Part shown: positions 17,226 to 26,202 of the stretch, piece by piece
How positions within the stretch are numbered: the first letter of the stretch is position 1
How the letters are laid out: each line of letters starts with the position of its first letter
Assembly (NCBI RefSeq): GCF_002258315.1
Contig: NZ_NOYD01000013.1
Coordinates: 466,022 to 530,021 of the forward strand
Length of the DNA stretch: 64,000 nucleotides
Source: Rhodococcus sp. 06-462-5
GTDB taxonomy: Bacteria; Actinomycetota; Actinomycetes; Mycobacteriales; Mycobacteriaceae
Direction: 5' to 3'
Program-made: the position numbers and the translations under genes
Notes under the pieces: model-generated
The model's database searches: none
Seen by the model: only the letters and a program-made list of their open reading frames with translations
What the model was told of the DNA's origin: nothing

Positions 17226-17839
17226 TACGAAAGATAACAATTCACGTGGATGCACTCGCGTCCATCACCGGCCCGTTGAGCTGGGTGTTCGGCGAATCGA
17301 ATGACCATCAGTGTCCGCGTGAATCCACCCGGGTGCGCCCCAAAGTGATGAGTAAAAGATGACCTCCGCCGACCTGCTCCCAGTCCATCGACGTCCCGCA
17401 TAGTCCCCCATCGTCGAAACGGGCCGCCATGGACACTCGACTCCACCACCGTGCAAAGTGATGAGCTCCCTCGAATGCTTGGAACCCAGCATCGGGACAA
17501 GGATACGATGCGGACACGCCGGAGCGAGGGGAACTTGCCCGTGCAGTGGGACTGGGATCCGTAGCCACCAATGCCGATGACCGACGTTCACGAAATATCA
17601 CGGCCAAGAAGGTATGCCGGATCGCTGTCGACACTCCTCGCGAAGTGACTAGCCGATGGTCAAGATCGCGGCCTTGTGCGCGGACCATGTCAGCCGAGGG
17701 AAAGGTGGACTGAAAATCGAACTCGCCACCGAACCCGGGCACGTATCCCAGCCCGTCGGCCCAGCTCTTAGTGCAACACATACCCCTCGCACCAACGCCT
17801 ACCTGACCCGAATAAGAGGTTTGACAGGATGCCCCCCGG
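17226..17839. other. Island left arm, no convincing gene
   Basis: About 610 bp without a supported coding frame; open frames here lack family motifs and start signals. It contains a 12-bp direct repeat, CAAAGTGATGAG, at 17341-17352 and 17454-17465. A similar GATGAGTAA..TGATGACC string lies at the other end near 26108, suggesting remnants of a repeated element. Confidence 0.4.
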
Positions 17840-18784
17840 TTACCGCTGCTGGCTGGAGGTTTCTCCGCATGGACTTGAGGTGCCCGACTCCTCGGCTGGA
17901 CCTGCGAGCAACGCAAGAACCAGGAGAGCGCCGCCGACCAGGGCGAGTGGACCATAGAAGTAGAGGATTGACCAGGTTGTGTACCAGCTCGGCTGCCAAG
18001 TCGAAGAGGATCCAGACGTATTGGCCAACCCCTTGAGCGACAGCGGAACCACAGAGTTGTCGTCGGCAACCTGGTCGTAGACACTGCGCGCGCGACGCTC
18101 GTTGCCGAGATACCTGACATCAAGGGCAGCAAAAGCAGCGAGTATTACGATGCCGAGGGCGATGAGCGGCCAACTGTGACGAACCAAAGCGACACCGAAC
18201 GCCGCGCCAGCTAGCGTGATCGACCAGCCCTTGGCCGCAGATGAAGATCCCGCCATCCGGCCGATGGCACCCGAAATGAGATCAAGGTGCTTGCGTCGGT
18301 CCTCCCGATCCTGTTCGTTCGTCATGTCGTAGCCGTTGGGCTTCGAAGCTTCAACAGCGACCCTAAGATCACCCTGCATTGCATCGAGTTGCGCTGGAGA
18401 CCAGGACGGGTCCGGAGATGGCCAGATCTCGCCCATGTCGTCAGCTGTCCAGCGAGGCACGACATGCACATGGACATGGTCGATGGACTGGGTGGCCGCA
18501 GCGCCATTCGACTGAATCACGTTGAGCCCGTCTGGCTGCAACGCATCGCGCGCAGCGCCGGCCACGCGAAGAACCTCCGAGGCCAATGTGCGTGCCGCAC
18601 CCTGGGACAGCCCCCAGACGTCGGCAACGTGTTCATCAGGGACTAACAGCACGTGCCCTCGCGTTGCCGGATGGTCCGGTAGGAAGACGGTGACACCGTG
18701 GCCCCTGGCCACAATGCGAGCCGCCAAGTCATCACCCGCGACAATGTCGCAGAAGGCGCAGCCGGACTGCCTGGTTGAGCTCAC
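17840..18784 (-). CDS. HIT-domain protein fused to a C-terminal transmembrane module (putative defence effector)
   Basis: A 314-residue fusion. Residues 1-125 form a histidine-triad nucleotide-binding domain: the CxxC zinc pair at 9 and 12, RGHVLLVPDEHV, and the triad H103-V-H105-V-H107. HIT proteins bind or cleave nucleoside phosphoramidates and dinucleotides. Residues about 160-245 contain two adjacent helices (186-203, 205-222) in the pattern HLDLISGAIGRMAGSSSAAKGWSITL...LDVRYLGNERRARSVYDQV, and a third helix spans 268-292. This membrane part resembles short membrane-effector domains I associate with TIR and other defence genes. The GTG at 18784 overlaps the TIR stop by 4 bp (GTGA), so translation is coupled; an in-frame ATG at 18814 is less likely. 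The fusion suggests a membrane effector controlled by a nucleotide signal from the TIR partner. Confidence 0.75.
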   Translation of the reverse strand: MSSTRQSGCAFCDIVAGDDLAARIVARGHGVTVFLPDHPATRGHVLLVPDEHVADVWGLSQGAARTLASEVLRVAGAARDALQPDGLNVIQSNGAAATQSIDHVHVHVVPRWTADDMGEIWPSPDPSWSPAQLDAMQGDLRVAVEASKPNGYDMTNEQDREDRRKHLDLISGAIGRMAGSSSAAKGWSITLAGAAFGVALVRHSWPLIALGIVILAAFAALDVRYLGNERRARSVYDQVADDNSVVPLSLKGLANTSGSSSTWQPSWYTTWSILYFYGPLALVGGALLVLALLAGPAEESGTSSPCGETSSQQR

Positions 18785-19272
18785 CAGGAACGCTTCACGG
18801 CGTCGCCGACCCACGACTCGAAATTGTCCCGAATGCTCGCATAGACGGCCTTACTGTCTGGTCCGCAGGGGTTGTGCAGCATGATGTACGTGCTCAGCGG
18901 CTTGCCGTCGGTGTCGAAGACTTTACTGAAAGGATCTTCGCCGTACGAGCCCTTGTCGCCGTTTAGATCGAGCATGCCGTGGACACGGATGCCGACCAGC
19001 GGCACCTTGTCCTTCCACGCCTTTTCAATCTCGTGCTTGACCCACTTGCGCGAAGCTGTCTCGCCGCCGACGAGCACGACGACAGCGTCTTTACCCGCCA
19101 TCTCCTTCGCGATCCAGTTCTTAATCGCCTGATCACCGTCTGCCTTGATGGTCTCCCACTTCTGAGCGCTGACCTCCTCGCGATCCTCCTCAATAGCGCC
19201 AATGTTCCGGATCCGCTGGCAGCGCATCACGTCGCCGTCGTAATGGAAGCTTAGGAAGACTTTCTTGGCCAT
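18781..19272 (-). CDS. TIR-like (ThsB-type) domain protein
   Basis: A 163-residue single-domain protein of the MTH538/ThsB TIR-like family. It starts KKVFLSFHYDGDVMRCQRIRN, typical of ThsB, and continues with AVVVLVGGETASRKWVKHEIEKAWKDKVPLVGIRVHG. Glu81 in KHEIE is the likely catalytic residue of the NAD-cleaving TIR fold. In Thoeris systems ThsB senses phage and makes an ADP-ribose-derived messenger that activates ThsA. Here the partner is the HIT-membrane protein encoded immediately downstream with a 4-bp overlap. ATG at 19272 has AGGAG 8 bp upstream, better than the upstream in-frame start at 19323. Function in defence is inferred from family and context. Confidence 0.8.
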   Translation of the reverse strand: MAKKVFLSFHYDGDVMRCQRIRNIGAIEEDREEVSAQKWETIKADGDQAIKNWIAKEMAGKDAVVVLVGGETASRKWVKHEIEKAWKDKVPLVGIRVHGMLDLNGDKGSYGEDPFSKVFDTDGKPLSTYIMLHNPCGPDSKAVYASIRDNFESWVGDAVKRSW

Positions 19273-20929
19273 GTCGGTTACTCCTGATTGTTTCGGCCGG
19301 GTCGATGTCCACGATGGTGCCACGCATCACCGACAGTATGGCCACGCCCACTCCACAAACACGTGAGCGCCCGTCGAAATGACGTCCCTGCTGTCATGTC
19401 TCACTTCACGTAGACACTTTTGTCGGAATCGGCCTATATGTGGCGCGAAAATCGGGATTCAACGTGACGTCTGGAGCCGACCTTTCCGAAGTAGTCGACC
19501 CTCGACCGTCGCAGACTAATCTGCACTCAGGTCTGCCACCTACCAAGTGCCCACTGATCTACGACACCGAACCATCGAACAGACTGTTCGGCGCAGGGAT
19601 CGGGGGCGGGTTTTATACGCCGGCTCGGAAGAACGCGCCGGCATGCGGCTCGGTGGCTGCACGACGACGCCTTCGAATGTGCGGACGGCCTCGATGAGGG
19701 ACGTCGGTCAGATGTAAATACCAGGCTGTGTGGTTCCATTTCCCGTCATGACCGTTTCGAGCGCTCACACTGACAGCTCCAAATCCTTAGTCGACGAGGA
19801 CCGAGTCGGTCGAAAAAGCTTCGCCCAATTTATCGCCGAACGATTCTCCTTGCCGACACCGGGCCGAGGGTCGAAACCTGACGCGTCACGGACGTCTCTC
19901 TGACGATCCGTCACAGATGAGTTGAACCCTTGCGCGTCACAGCGCAATCCTAGATGCCCGCATCGGGATGAGAGACGATCGGCATGTGCCAGTCGGCGCA
20001 AACGGGGTTCGCCGCAACCTGCTCGGCGATGCAGACGCGAAACGGTTCAGAAAGCGGGCGTCGCTGTGGGCAGACCTAATACCTGTCGGCATGGTCCTTC
20101 TCGCATGGGCGGAAGTCTCCAACACGGTTGCCAATGCGTACCAACTGTCGGGCACCGTGAGAGTCTTCGGAGTGGATCAGTTTTTATCCGGCACATCGAG
20201 AACAGCTCGGAATACGTTGCACACCAATTTCAGCAGGTATGGAACCACGTACCGCTGAGTTTTGCACCAATGCACGTAGTGCCACCCGGACGTGCAGCTC
20301 GTCACCTTTGCCGACACACTGCGATCTCACCAGCAGCATCCCGTCTCGACCAGACTCACGACGGTGCAGGAAAGGGAGTCTTCCGGACACCTCCTCAACA
20401 CGCGCGACAGCCCCCTGCTTCGGCTGAACCACACGCGAACGAGCCCACATCCTCGGCTTGTCAGCCCACCAAACCCTCCAGCGCCAACACCAGAGTTCAC
20501 GGCGTCTACTCAACCGAGCCACCGACAACGCGACAGCGGGTAGTTTCAGTGTTGATACTCCGTATTCGCTCCCTGTAGGGCAACGCCTTGCGTAGTACAC
20601 GCTGCTAAAGGTAATGCTAAGGCTTCAGTATGACCAGGCACACGGAACCCACTCATCGATCCATCGTTGAACAGCCAACCCAGCTGCCCCGATCGACCTT
20701 TTTACCACGTGTCGATTCGCTTCTGATCGGAAGTTTCTAATGCCCCGTAGAGGATTCGCCGTTACACCAGTCGCTGTAGTTCGTTTGCCCGAACAGCTCG
20801 CCAGCGGCGCATCAAACCAATTGTTCACCGAGATGGGCCTCAGAGCGTCATGTACGGACCCTGGCACGATTTGGATCTTGGAAATCGTTGACGAGAGCAG
20901 CTATAGTTCGATAGAACACCCTACAGATT
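19273..20929. other. Decayed, mostly non-coding part of the island
   Basis: About 1.65 kb between the TIR gene and the pentapeptide gene. Short open frames exist on both strands (for example 19968-20258 plus, 20184-20600 minus) but none shows a recognisable domain, a good start site or consistent codon use. I see no RNA gene or array. It is best read as eroded remains of lost genes, with one possible 51-codon frame listed separately. Confidence 0.5.
19748..19903 (+). CDS. Short possible gene or gene remnant in the island (51 residues)
   Basis: An ATG-started 51-codon frame whose product contains RVGRKSFAQFIAERFSLPTPGRGSK. It could be a small protein or the N-terminal stub of a deleted gene. 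No clear ribosome binding site and no recognised family. Confidence 0.2.
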   Translation: MTVSSAHTDSSKSLVDEDRVGRKSFAQFIAERFSLPTPGRGSKPDASRTSL

Positions 20930-20979
20930 GATTGGAATAGATTTGATATAAACATACGAGACCAGTAGTAAATTAATTT

Positions 20980-21005
20980 TATAATTCTCTCTATCTGGAG
21001 TTACA
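20980..21005 (+). promoter_or_regulatory. AT-rich promoter and ribosome binding site of the pentapeptide gene
   Basis: A perfect -10 hexamer TATAAT at 20980-20985 lies in a strongly AT-rich stretch (20932-20990) unlike host intergenic DNA. No good -35 is seen at 17 bp. GGAG at 20997-21000 sits 5 bp before the TTG codon at 21006 and decides that start. Confidence 0.6.
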
Positions 21006-22280
21006 TTGACGTCTAAAAATGATACAACTATTAACGGAGACGGATCAGCCACCGAAATAAAGAAAGGGGCTCAGACTAACTTCTTTGCAAATTTCATCGC
21101 TGCCCTATTCGCAGCGACCGTTGCTGCAATTTGGTGGATCAGCGCCGAAGTTTTCACACCAGACGGAACAAATCTTTGGTGGGAAGGTTGGCAATTCTTC
21201 GGAGTACTACTGGTCGCAGCCGCTGCTGTCGCCGGTTTTCTTACAACTAAATATTATCTCAAGAACCGTCATTCGCACGGCAAGAGAGATACCCAAAGCG
21301 CAACCCCATTATTGGCGCTGGTGATACTCGGTGTAATTTCCGCAATCTTGCTACTTACAGCCTTAGTCTACGTTCAGATTGAACTTCTAACCCCGCCTGG
21401 TGATTCAATTTCATCGATATCCAGCGGAGAACTACTAGATGTTGCTAGGTCCTCCGCCTTCGGCCTGGGAGCTCTGGGTGCAGTGGCGCTACTATTGGTC
21501 AACTACCGAAAACAACATGCAGTCGAGTCGGCACTTGAGCTCGACAGGATAAAGCATACCGATACGCTGCAGCAGGCCCGCGAAGATCTGCAACATGAAC
21601 GAGAGAAGCAGTCGAAGCACGTCGAACTGGAAAACGCTAAACAACGAGCCCTCGAAATTTCGGCCTTACACGATCGATTCTCAAAAGCAGTGGGACAACT
21701 CGCAGATTCCAAACTCCCCATACGCCTTGGAGCAGTTTACGCCATCACGGGAATTGCCACAGATTGGAGACTAAGAAGGCAATATGTCCACGTACAGAGC
21801 TGCGCCGACTTGCTATGTTCATACTTACGCACGTCACCCCAAACCGATACTAATAGTGTTTCTAGTTCCGACAAAGGATCCCGGCGTGCCTCCGGCGTCG
21901 AACGCGATGTACGCCGCGCCGCACTCGAAGCACTTAGTTCAATGGCAAACCCTCCCAAGACTGGATCCTTTGCAACCATGATAAAGCAAATTCAGGACCA
22001 TCTAGCGGGTGCATTTCAGGGCGCGCCGCCTGAGTTAAAAGTCGATCTGTCAGGAGCAGCACTTGCTGGCCTGGATTTGAAAAATTCACGTATTTCAGGA
22101 GTGAATTTTACAGGTTCAGATCTTACCGAGGCTACCTTCGCATCTGCAGATTTGAGTGGCGCGATTCTTAGAGATGCCATTCTCACAGGCGTAAGCTTCC
22201 TCGGCACAAATCTGACAAATGCAGTGCCAGACTGCCGTACACTGCGCCTGCAAGGTGCGATCGACTTACCTCCGGAGTAA
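21006..22280 (+). CDS. Membrane-anchored pentapeptide-repeat protein
   Basis: A 424-residue protein with a TTG start supported by GGAG 5 bp upstream. Four hydrophobic helices (about 27-47, 62-82, 101-125, 148-166) are followed by a coiled coil (170-225). A helical segment RFSKAVGQLADSKLPIRLGAVYAITGIATDW...CADLLCSYLR (about 224-275) is often seen before pentapeptide repeats in actinobacteria. Residues 346-407 contain some 12 repeats of the A(D/N)LXX type (VDLSGAALAGLDLKNSRISG, FTGSDLTEATFASADLSGA). The function is unknown; the layout suggests a membrane sensor or scaffold. Codon use and GC are far lower than in host genes, indicating foreign origin. It is alone on the plus strand of the island, convergent with the HEPN-like gene. 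Confidence 0.75.
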   Translation: MTSKNDTTINGDGSATEIKKGAQTNFFANFIAALFAATVAAIWWISAEVFTPDGTNLWWEGWQFFGVLLVAAAAVAGFLTTKYYLKNRHSHGKRDTQSATPLLALVILGVISAILLLTALVYVQIELLTPPGDSISSISSGELLDVARSSAFGLGALGAVALLLVNYRKQHAVESALELDRIKHTDTLQQAREDLQHEREKQSKHVELENAKQRALEISALHDRFSKAVGQLADSKLPIRLGAVYAITGIATDWRLRRQYVHVQSCADLLCSYLRTSPQTDTNSVSSSDKGSRRASGVERDVRRAALEALSSMANPPKTGSFATMIKQIQDHLAGAFQGAPPELKVDLSGAALAGLDLKNSRISGVNFTGSDLTEATFASADLSGAILRDAILTGVSFLGTNLTNAVPDCRTLRLQGAIDLPPE

Positions 22281-22494
22281 CCTCTTCGCGCCTTGGTGCG
22301 GCCCGTCTCGCAATCCCCCCCCCGAAGAAGCGGAGGTAGGGTATGCCGACGAGTACAGCGTGCAGATCGGCACAAAGGCGGTGGGCATCGTCAGACAGGC
22401 GGTCGGATCCAGTCCACCTCAAGGCCGATAACGAGGTCCAGACCCGGTTTTGGGTTCGACGGCCGAACCGCGAGCGGCACGAAAGATGGTTTTC

Positions 22495-24075
22495 TTAGTA
22501 GAAGTCGGTACCGTCGACCATAACCTCGCACAGCGGAAGCCGACGGTGTTCTGGAACCCATTCTTCCAACGGAGTGGCACTGATGGGTTCTTGGAATGCA
22601 ATGGAAACCGGCAACATCTCCTCCGATACCACTTGCATCACATCTACAATTCTTTGGCGTAGCCCAGAAGGCAAATCCTCTACCGGCTGAGCCCTCGCAG
22701 CTAGACCGGACTCCCGGTCGTGCAGCACAATATCGAACGCACTCTTGCTAACAATCACTGCAACCACAAATGCTTTCGAAACATCGCCGGTGATCGAATC
22801 GAATTGACGTTCGATCGCACGCTCAAGACACAGCCTCCAGCGAATGAATTTCGCTACCCAATCTGCAGGATCTTCCGATTTCAAGATATTCCTCACAGCC
22901 CTAGTGAGAAGCCTTTCCTCGCACATTGCATTCTCCCCAATCAGCAGTAAACATGTCCGAGGAAGTCGATGCACCTTTTTTCGTATCGCATCAAATGCAT
23001 ACTGTTCCAAATCTGCAGCAGATTTTTTTGCCTCTTGCACTTCAATCCTGCTGGGTTGATGTCCAACGTGGATCGTTCGATTCCGAATGTGCGCTACCTT
23101 TAGAATCCACCGCCTTAACGCGGGTTGACTATCTGGATTCCAATTACCCCCGACTAGCTCGCCCATGTATCGGCGCGTTCGATACTGGACTGTGGTGACT
23201 GTATTATTTTCCACGGACATTTGTACACATTCTTCTGGCCTTCTACCGACTTCCCAAAGAATGTGTTTTAAAAGATCATCAAGAAATATTTCACAACCGG
23301 TGGCCGTTGACAACACGGCAGCACGATTGTCGCCCCGGAATTTGGCGGCAACCGAAGCCTCATTGGCAGAAGCTAGGTACCCAGCCATGAAGCCATCTCT
23401 TCTCTGCAAGAATGAATGCATAGTGCTCATCTGCATTTGGTCTAGGTCTATGCGCGTTGGGATTTGAGAGATATTGTCGAAAATGCTGTAAATGCTAACA
23501 CCTCCATTTGCGACAAATCCATCCATCGACACCGTTCCAGTTGCAAGCGGAATGTTAATCGGTAGCGTCTCGAAGGAAATCAGTCGTTTGGGCTGACCAG
23601 ACACGTAGGAGTTCGCCCTTTGCAAATCCCGAATCCGGTCAATTGCCTGAGATAATAGATGCGAAACATCGTCATCAGTTACTTCGATCTCGTAGATAGA
23701 ACAGCTTGCTTCTATGACAGTAGTGACCAAGTGAAAATCAAAAGGTGGATCTAAGTCGCCACCCTCTTTGCTTTCTTGAAAGTATCTCGGAAACGCCAAA
23801 TTGCAAGCGTCAAATGCGGCCCTACTCCGTAGTTTTTCTGCGAAGGAATCCGATACTTGGTGCCAGACCTTCAAGGAAATGACGAATTTATTGGCAGCGA
23901 ACTGAGGGTGCGAATACACCCGTCGCCCTGAGTCCATGGAGCTCCGCGCCTCACTGAACATCGAAACGGACCCTGCAGGTATGTCCAGTGGATCCTCAAG
24001 CGGAATAAACCATGACCAGACTTTGAACGACGGGCCAGGATCTTCTAATGCCGGTTCCGAATCGTCAGTTTTCAC
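22495..24075 (-). CDS. Large HEPN-like protein, candidate defence RNase
   Basis: A 526-residue soluble protein without signal peptide or membrane helices. I do not recognise the N-terminal 240 residues. The middle, about residues 255-375, has the layout of a HEPN domain: GCEIFLDDLLKHILWEVG, a helical linker, LRRWILKVAHIRNRTIHVGH, then a final helix EVQEAKKSAADLEQYAFDAI. The R-N-x3-H motif at about residues 331-336 is the catalytic RNase motif of HEPN toxins and defence nucleases. The C-terminal 150 residues are unassigned. GC is low for this genome. ATG at 24075, AT-rich upstream region. It lies 103 bp after the end of the two-helix membrane gene on the same strand, so they may be co-expressed. 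Confidence 0.65.
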   Translation of the reverse strand: MKTDDSEPALEDPGPSFKVWSWFIPLEDPLDIPAGSVSMFSEARSSMDSGRRVYSHPQFAANKFVISLKVWHQVSDSFAEKLRSRAAFDACNLAFPRYFQESKEGGDLDPPFDFHLVTTVIEASCSIYEIEVTDDDVSHLLSQAIDRIRDLQRANSYVSGQPKRLISFETLPINIPLATGTVSMDGFVANGGVSIYSIFDNISQIPTRIDLDQMQMSTMHSFLQRRDGFMAGYLASANEASVAAKFRGDNRAAVLSTATGCEIFLDDLLKHILWEVGRRPEECVQMSVENNTVTTVQYRTRRYMGELVGGNWNPDSQPALRRWILKVAHIRNRTIHVGHQPSRIEVQEAKKSAADLEQYAFDAIRKKVHRLPRTCLLLIGENAMCEERLLTRAVRNILKSEDPADWVAKFIRWRLCLERAIERQFDSITGDVSKAFVVAVIVSKSAFDIVLHDRESGLAARAQPVEDLPSGLRQRIVDVMQVVSEEMLPVSIAFQEPISATPLEEWVPEHRRLPLCEVMVDGTDFY

Positions 24076-24178
24076 ATCCTAATTCTACCATCAACGGCAT
24101 AGACTGCGAGAAAATGTTGCGTCGATTTTCAAACTCGATTATGCAGAAGAAGATGGTTACGTTCGACGTAGACAATAC

Positions 24179-25063
24179 TCAATCATTCTTTAGAATATCC
24201 TGAAGTAACGCAGCTTGATCACCCGAGAGAGCCTTGCTTGCCTGGACCGTCAAACGGCTAGGGCCGTCTTTCAAGATCGCAGCCGCCACCGCCTTCGCGT
24301 GTCGTAGGCAATCTTCGACACACCGTAGATAGCTGATCGACCCAACACCTGTCGTCTCGCTGGCGATCGCGAACTCTGACCATTGCACAATAACCGGAAC
24401 CCCTACCCTCCGTTCGACTAGACAATTGTCGCCGAGGTGCATGCCGTACACGAAATCAACTCCGCATTGATCGGCCCAGTTTTGGGCTATCGATGAGCTG
24501 ACTACCGCCCACGGCATAGCAAACCCGCGGTCCGCCTGCTCAATTAGTTTTGAGATTACCGAAAAGGCTGGAAATACCAACTTTCGATCGTCCAATTTCA
24601 GCGATGAGGGTTTATCTACTCTCGGCACCTCGATCGCGGCGCGTAGTTGACGTTCGGCGTCGTTCAGCGACGCGACGACCAGGACCAGCCCGAGCAAGCC
24701 CGGCACCCCTCGGATCTCGCCTAAAGACGGTTTGCTAAACGTTTTTGCGTCCCCTATCAACCGCGCTGCGTCGGAAGCGGTCTCGACCGCTTCCGCCAGA
24801 AGATGAGCTGCAATGACGATCATGGGCACGAGTCGACTGTCTGTCCGTTGATCCTGAAAATTTCGAACCAAGATATTGGAGATTATTAACGCTGGTCCCG
24901 CGATCGTGAGGCTCGCAAGGATGCTCACCAAGAAACTCTCGGTGGCTAGTGCGACACCGCCGACAAACGCCGCGCAGCTAATCACCGATCCGCAGATCGT
25001 CAAGACTGTTGGCACAGGATCTTTTTCGCGCTCGACAACTGAGCGCCTCAGCCCTTTTTTCAT
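24179..25063 (-). CDS. Two-helix membrane protein of unknown function
   Basis: A 294-residue protein. After a charged N-terminus (KKGLRRSVVEREKDPVP) come two adjacent membrane helices at about residues 18-40 and 43-62, then a cytoplasmic domain of some 230 residues. The latter contains a helical region (LLAEAVETASDAARLIGDAKTF) and a beta-rich middle part (VSSSIAQNWADQCGVDFVYGMHLGDNCLVERRVGVPVIVQW). No family is recognised. The arrangement, short N-terminal helical hairpin plus soluble domain, is common among defence effectors. ATG at 25063 is used; an in-frame TTG at 25084 is an alternative. It lies upstream of the HEPN-like gene on the same strand with a 103-bp gap. GC is below the host average. 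Confidence 0.6.
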   Translation of the reverse strand: MKKGLRRSVVEREKDPVPTVLTICGSVISCAAFVGGVALATESFLVSILASLTIAGPALIISNILVRNFQDQRTDSRLVPMIVIAAHLLAEAVETASDAARLIGDAKTFSKPSLGEIRGVPGLLGLVLVVASLNDAERQLRAAIEVPRVDKPSSLKLDDRKLVFPAFSVISKLIEQADRGFAMPWAVVSSSIAQNWADQCGVDFVYGMHLGDNCLVERRVGVPVIVQWSEFAIASETTGVGSISYLRCVEDCLRHAKAVAAAILKDGPSRLTVQASKALSGDQAALLQDILKND

Positions 25064-25395
25064 TTCAATCCATTCTTGATGCAATCATCCCAACAACCTA
25101 CTTGAGAGGTACGCACAGTCGTTGCCACCTCGTCGGGCCAGCAGTCCCGGCAGCAGAGCTTGCGCTATTCCGTCGGTGCCTAAAGCTACTGTGCCTTCGA
25201 CGGCTGGATGCGCCCTGCGCGAGTCCAACTTCTCAGCTTGGCATCACTTCGGATAATATAGGGCGGGGACCGCCCCAGGCTAAGCGTTAAAGGCTTGTCG
25301 CCGCCCCGCGCCCCACCACCGAATACAGCGCTGGGACGCGCGGTTGTGGTCAAACAACGCATCTACTCCTGTTTCTCCAGGGAAGCGCGGCCTGA

Positions 25396-25821
25396 ACCAA
25401 AAAGCGGGACCGCCGGGTCCACGATGATCTCGTGCACCGGCAGTTCACCGCACAGGCCGCGGACGAGCTGTGGTTGACGGACATCACCGAACACCGCACT
25501 GACGAGGGCAAACTTCGTCTCTGCGCGATCAAGGACGTGTGGTCGAACAGGATCGTCGGCTACTCGATCGACTCCCGGATGAAAGCGTCACTGGCCGTGT
25601 CCGCGTTGAACAACGCGGGGGCAACCGGCACCATTTTCCACTCCGACCGAGGTAGGCAGTTTCGTTCTCGAAAGTTCTTTCATACGTTCCGCTATCAACT
25701 TGTACTGCGGTCGAAGCGAGGACCCTCCGATCGGCTCAAGCGTCGCGCCGACGTCCGGCTGCCGTCAATATGCCTGATACATGGTCATCGCTCGCCTCGG
25801 GTAGATAGAACCAGCCTTTGA
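25396..25821 (+). pseudogene. IS3-family transposase (OrfB) fragment
   Basis: The frame translates to part of the rve integrase core: LWLTDITEHRTDEGKLRLCAIKDVWSNRIVGYSIDSRMK, with the first catalytic Asp in LTDITEH, then FHSDRGRQFRSRKF with the second. A stop precedes the frame at 25393, the region between the two Asp motifs is shortened, and after about 25690 the sequence no longer resembles a transposase, so the catalytic Glu is missing. It is a dead remnant. Confidence 0.75.
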
Positions 25822-25988
25822 TGCGTTGCGGTTCGCATTGCTTTACATGCACGAGGTTCATTGCCGAGTCGCGCCCACACCCAGACACCGGGATACTCAC
25901 CCGCGGCGGCCAACAACGCGTCCAGAACATCAAGCGGGTCACCGAGTGATTGACCTTCCGGTCGGTCATTCCGCGATACCAGACCGAG
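25785..25988 (-). pseudogene. Remnant of a small phage- or plasmid-type gene
   Basis: A frame closed by stops on both sides reads DPLDVLDALLAAAGEYPGVWVWARLGNEP, with host-like codon choice, but has no start codon in frame near its beginning. It may be the inner piece of a small accessory protein. Family unknown. Confidence 0.25.
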
Positions 25989-26202
25989 CTAGATTGCGCC
26001 CCGAGGCATCTGCAACGCGACCATGATTTGGATCGGCTCACGCGATTGCCGCGATTGCAGCGGATACCGACGGAAACTGGCCGCTTGGGATTGTCAGGGC
26101 TGAAAAAGATGAGTAAGTGATGACCGGAGCGTCCATAGGCGTCCATCAGCTACCCGGCGGTGCGGCTCCGGACACAACTCGCAGGTCACCGGCGTGGCTA
26201 CC

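Noticed and set aside
19968..20258. 96-codon plus-strand frame in the island
   Set aside because: It has a short hydrophobic stretch but no recognisable family or ribosome site; too weak to list as a gene.
20184..20600. 138-codon minus-strand frame in the island
   Set aside because: Cys- and Arg-rich translation without domain, start signal or consistent codon bias.
25736..26146. 136-codon minus-strand frame near the island's right end
   Set aside because: Composition is Ser/Arg-rich and irregular; the neighbouring frame (25785-25988) looks more coding, so this one is probably its shadow.
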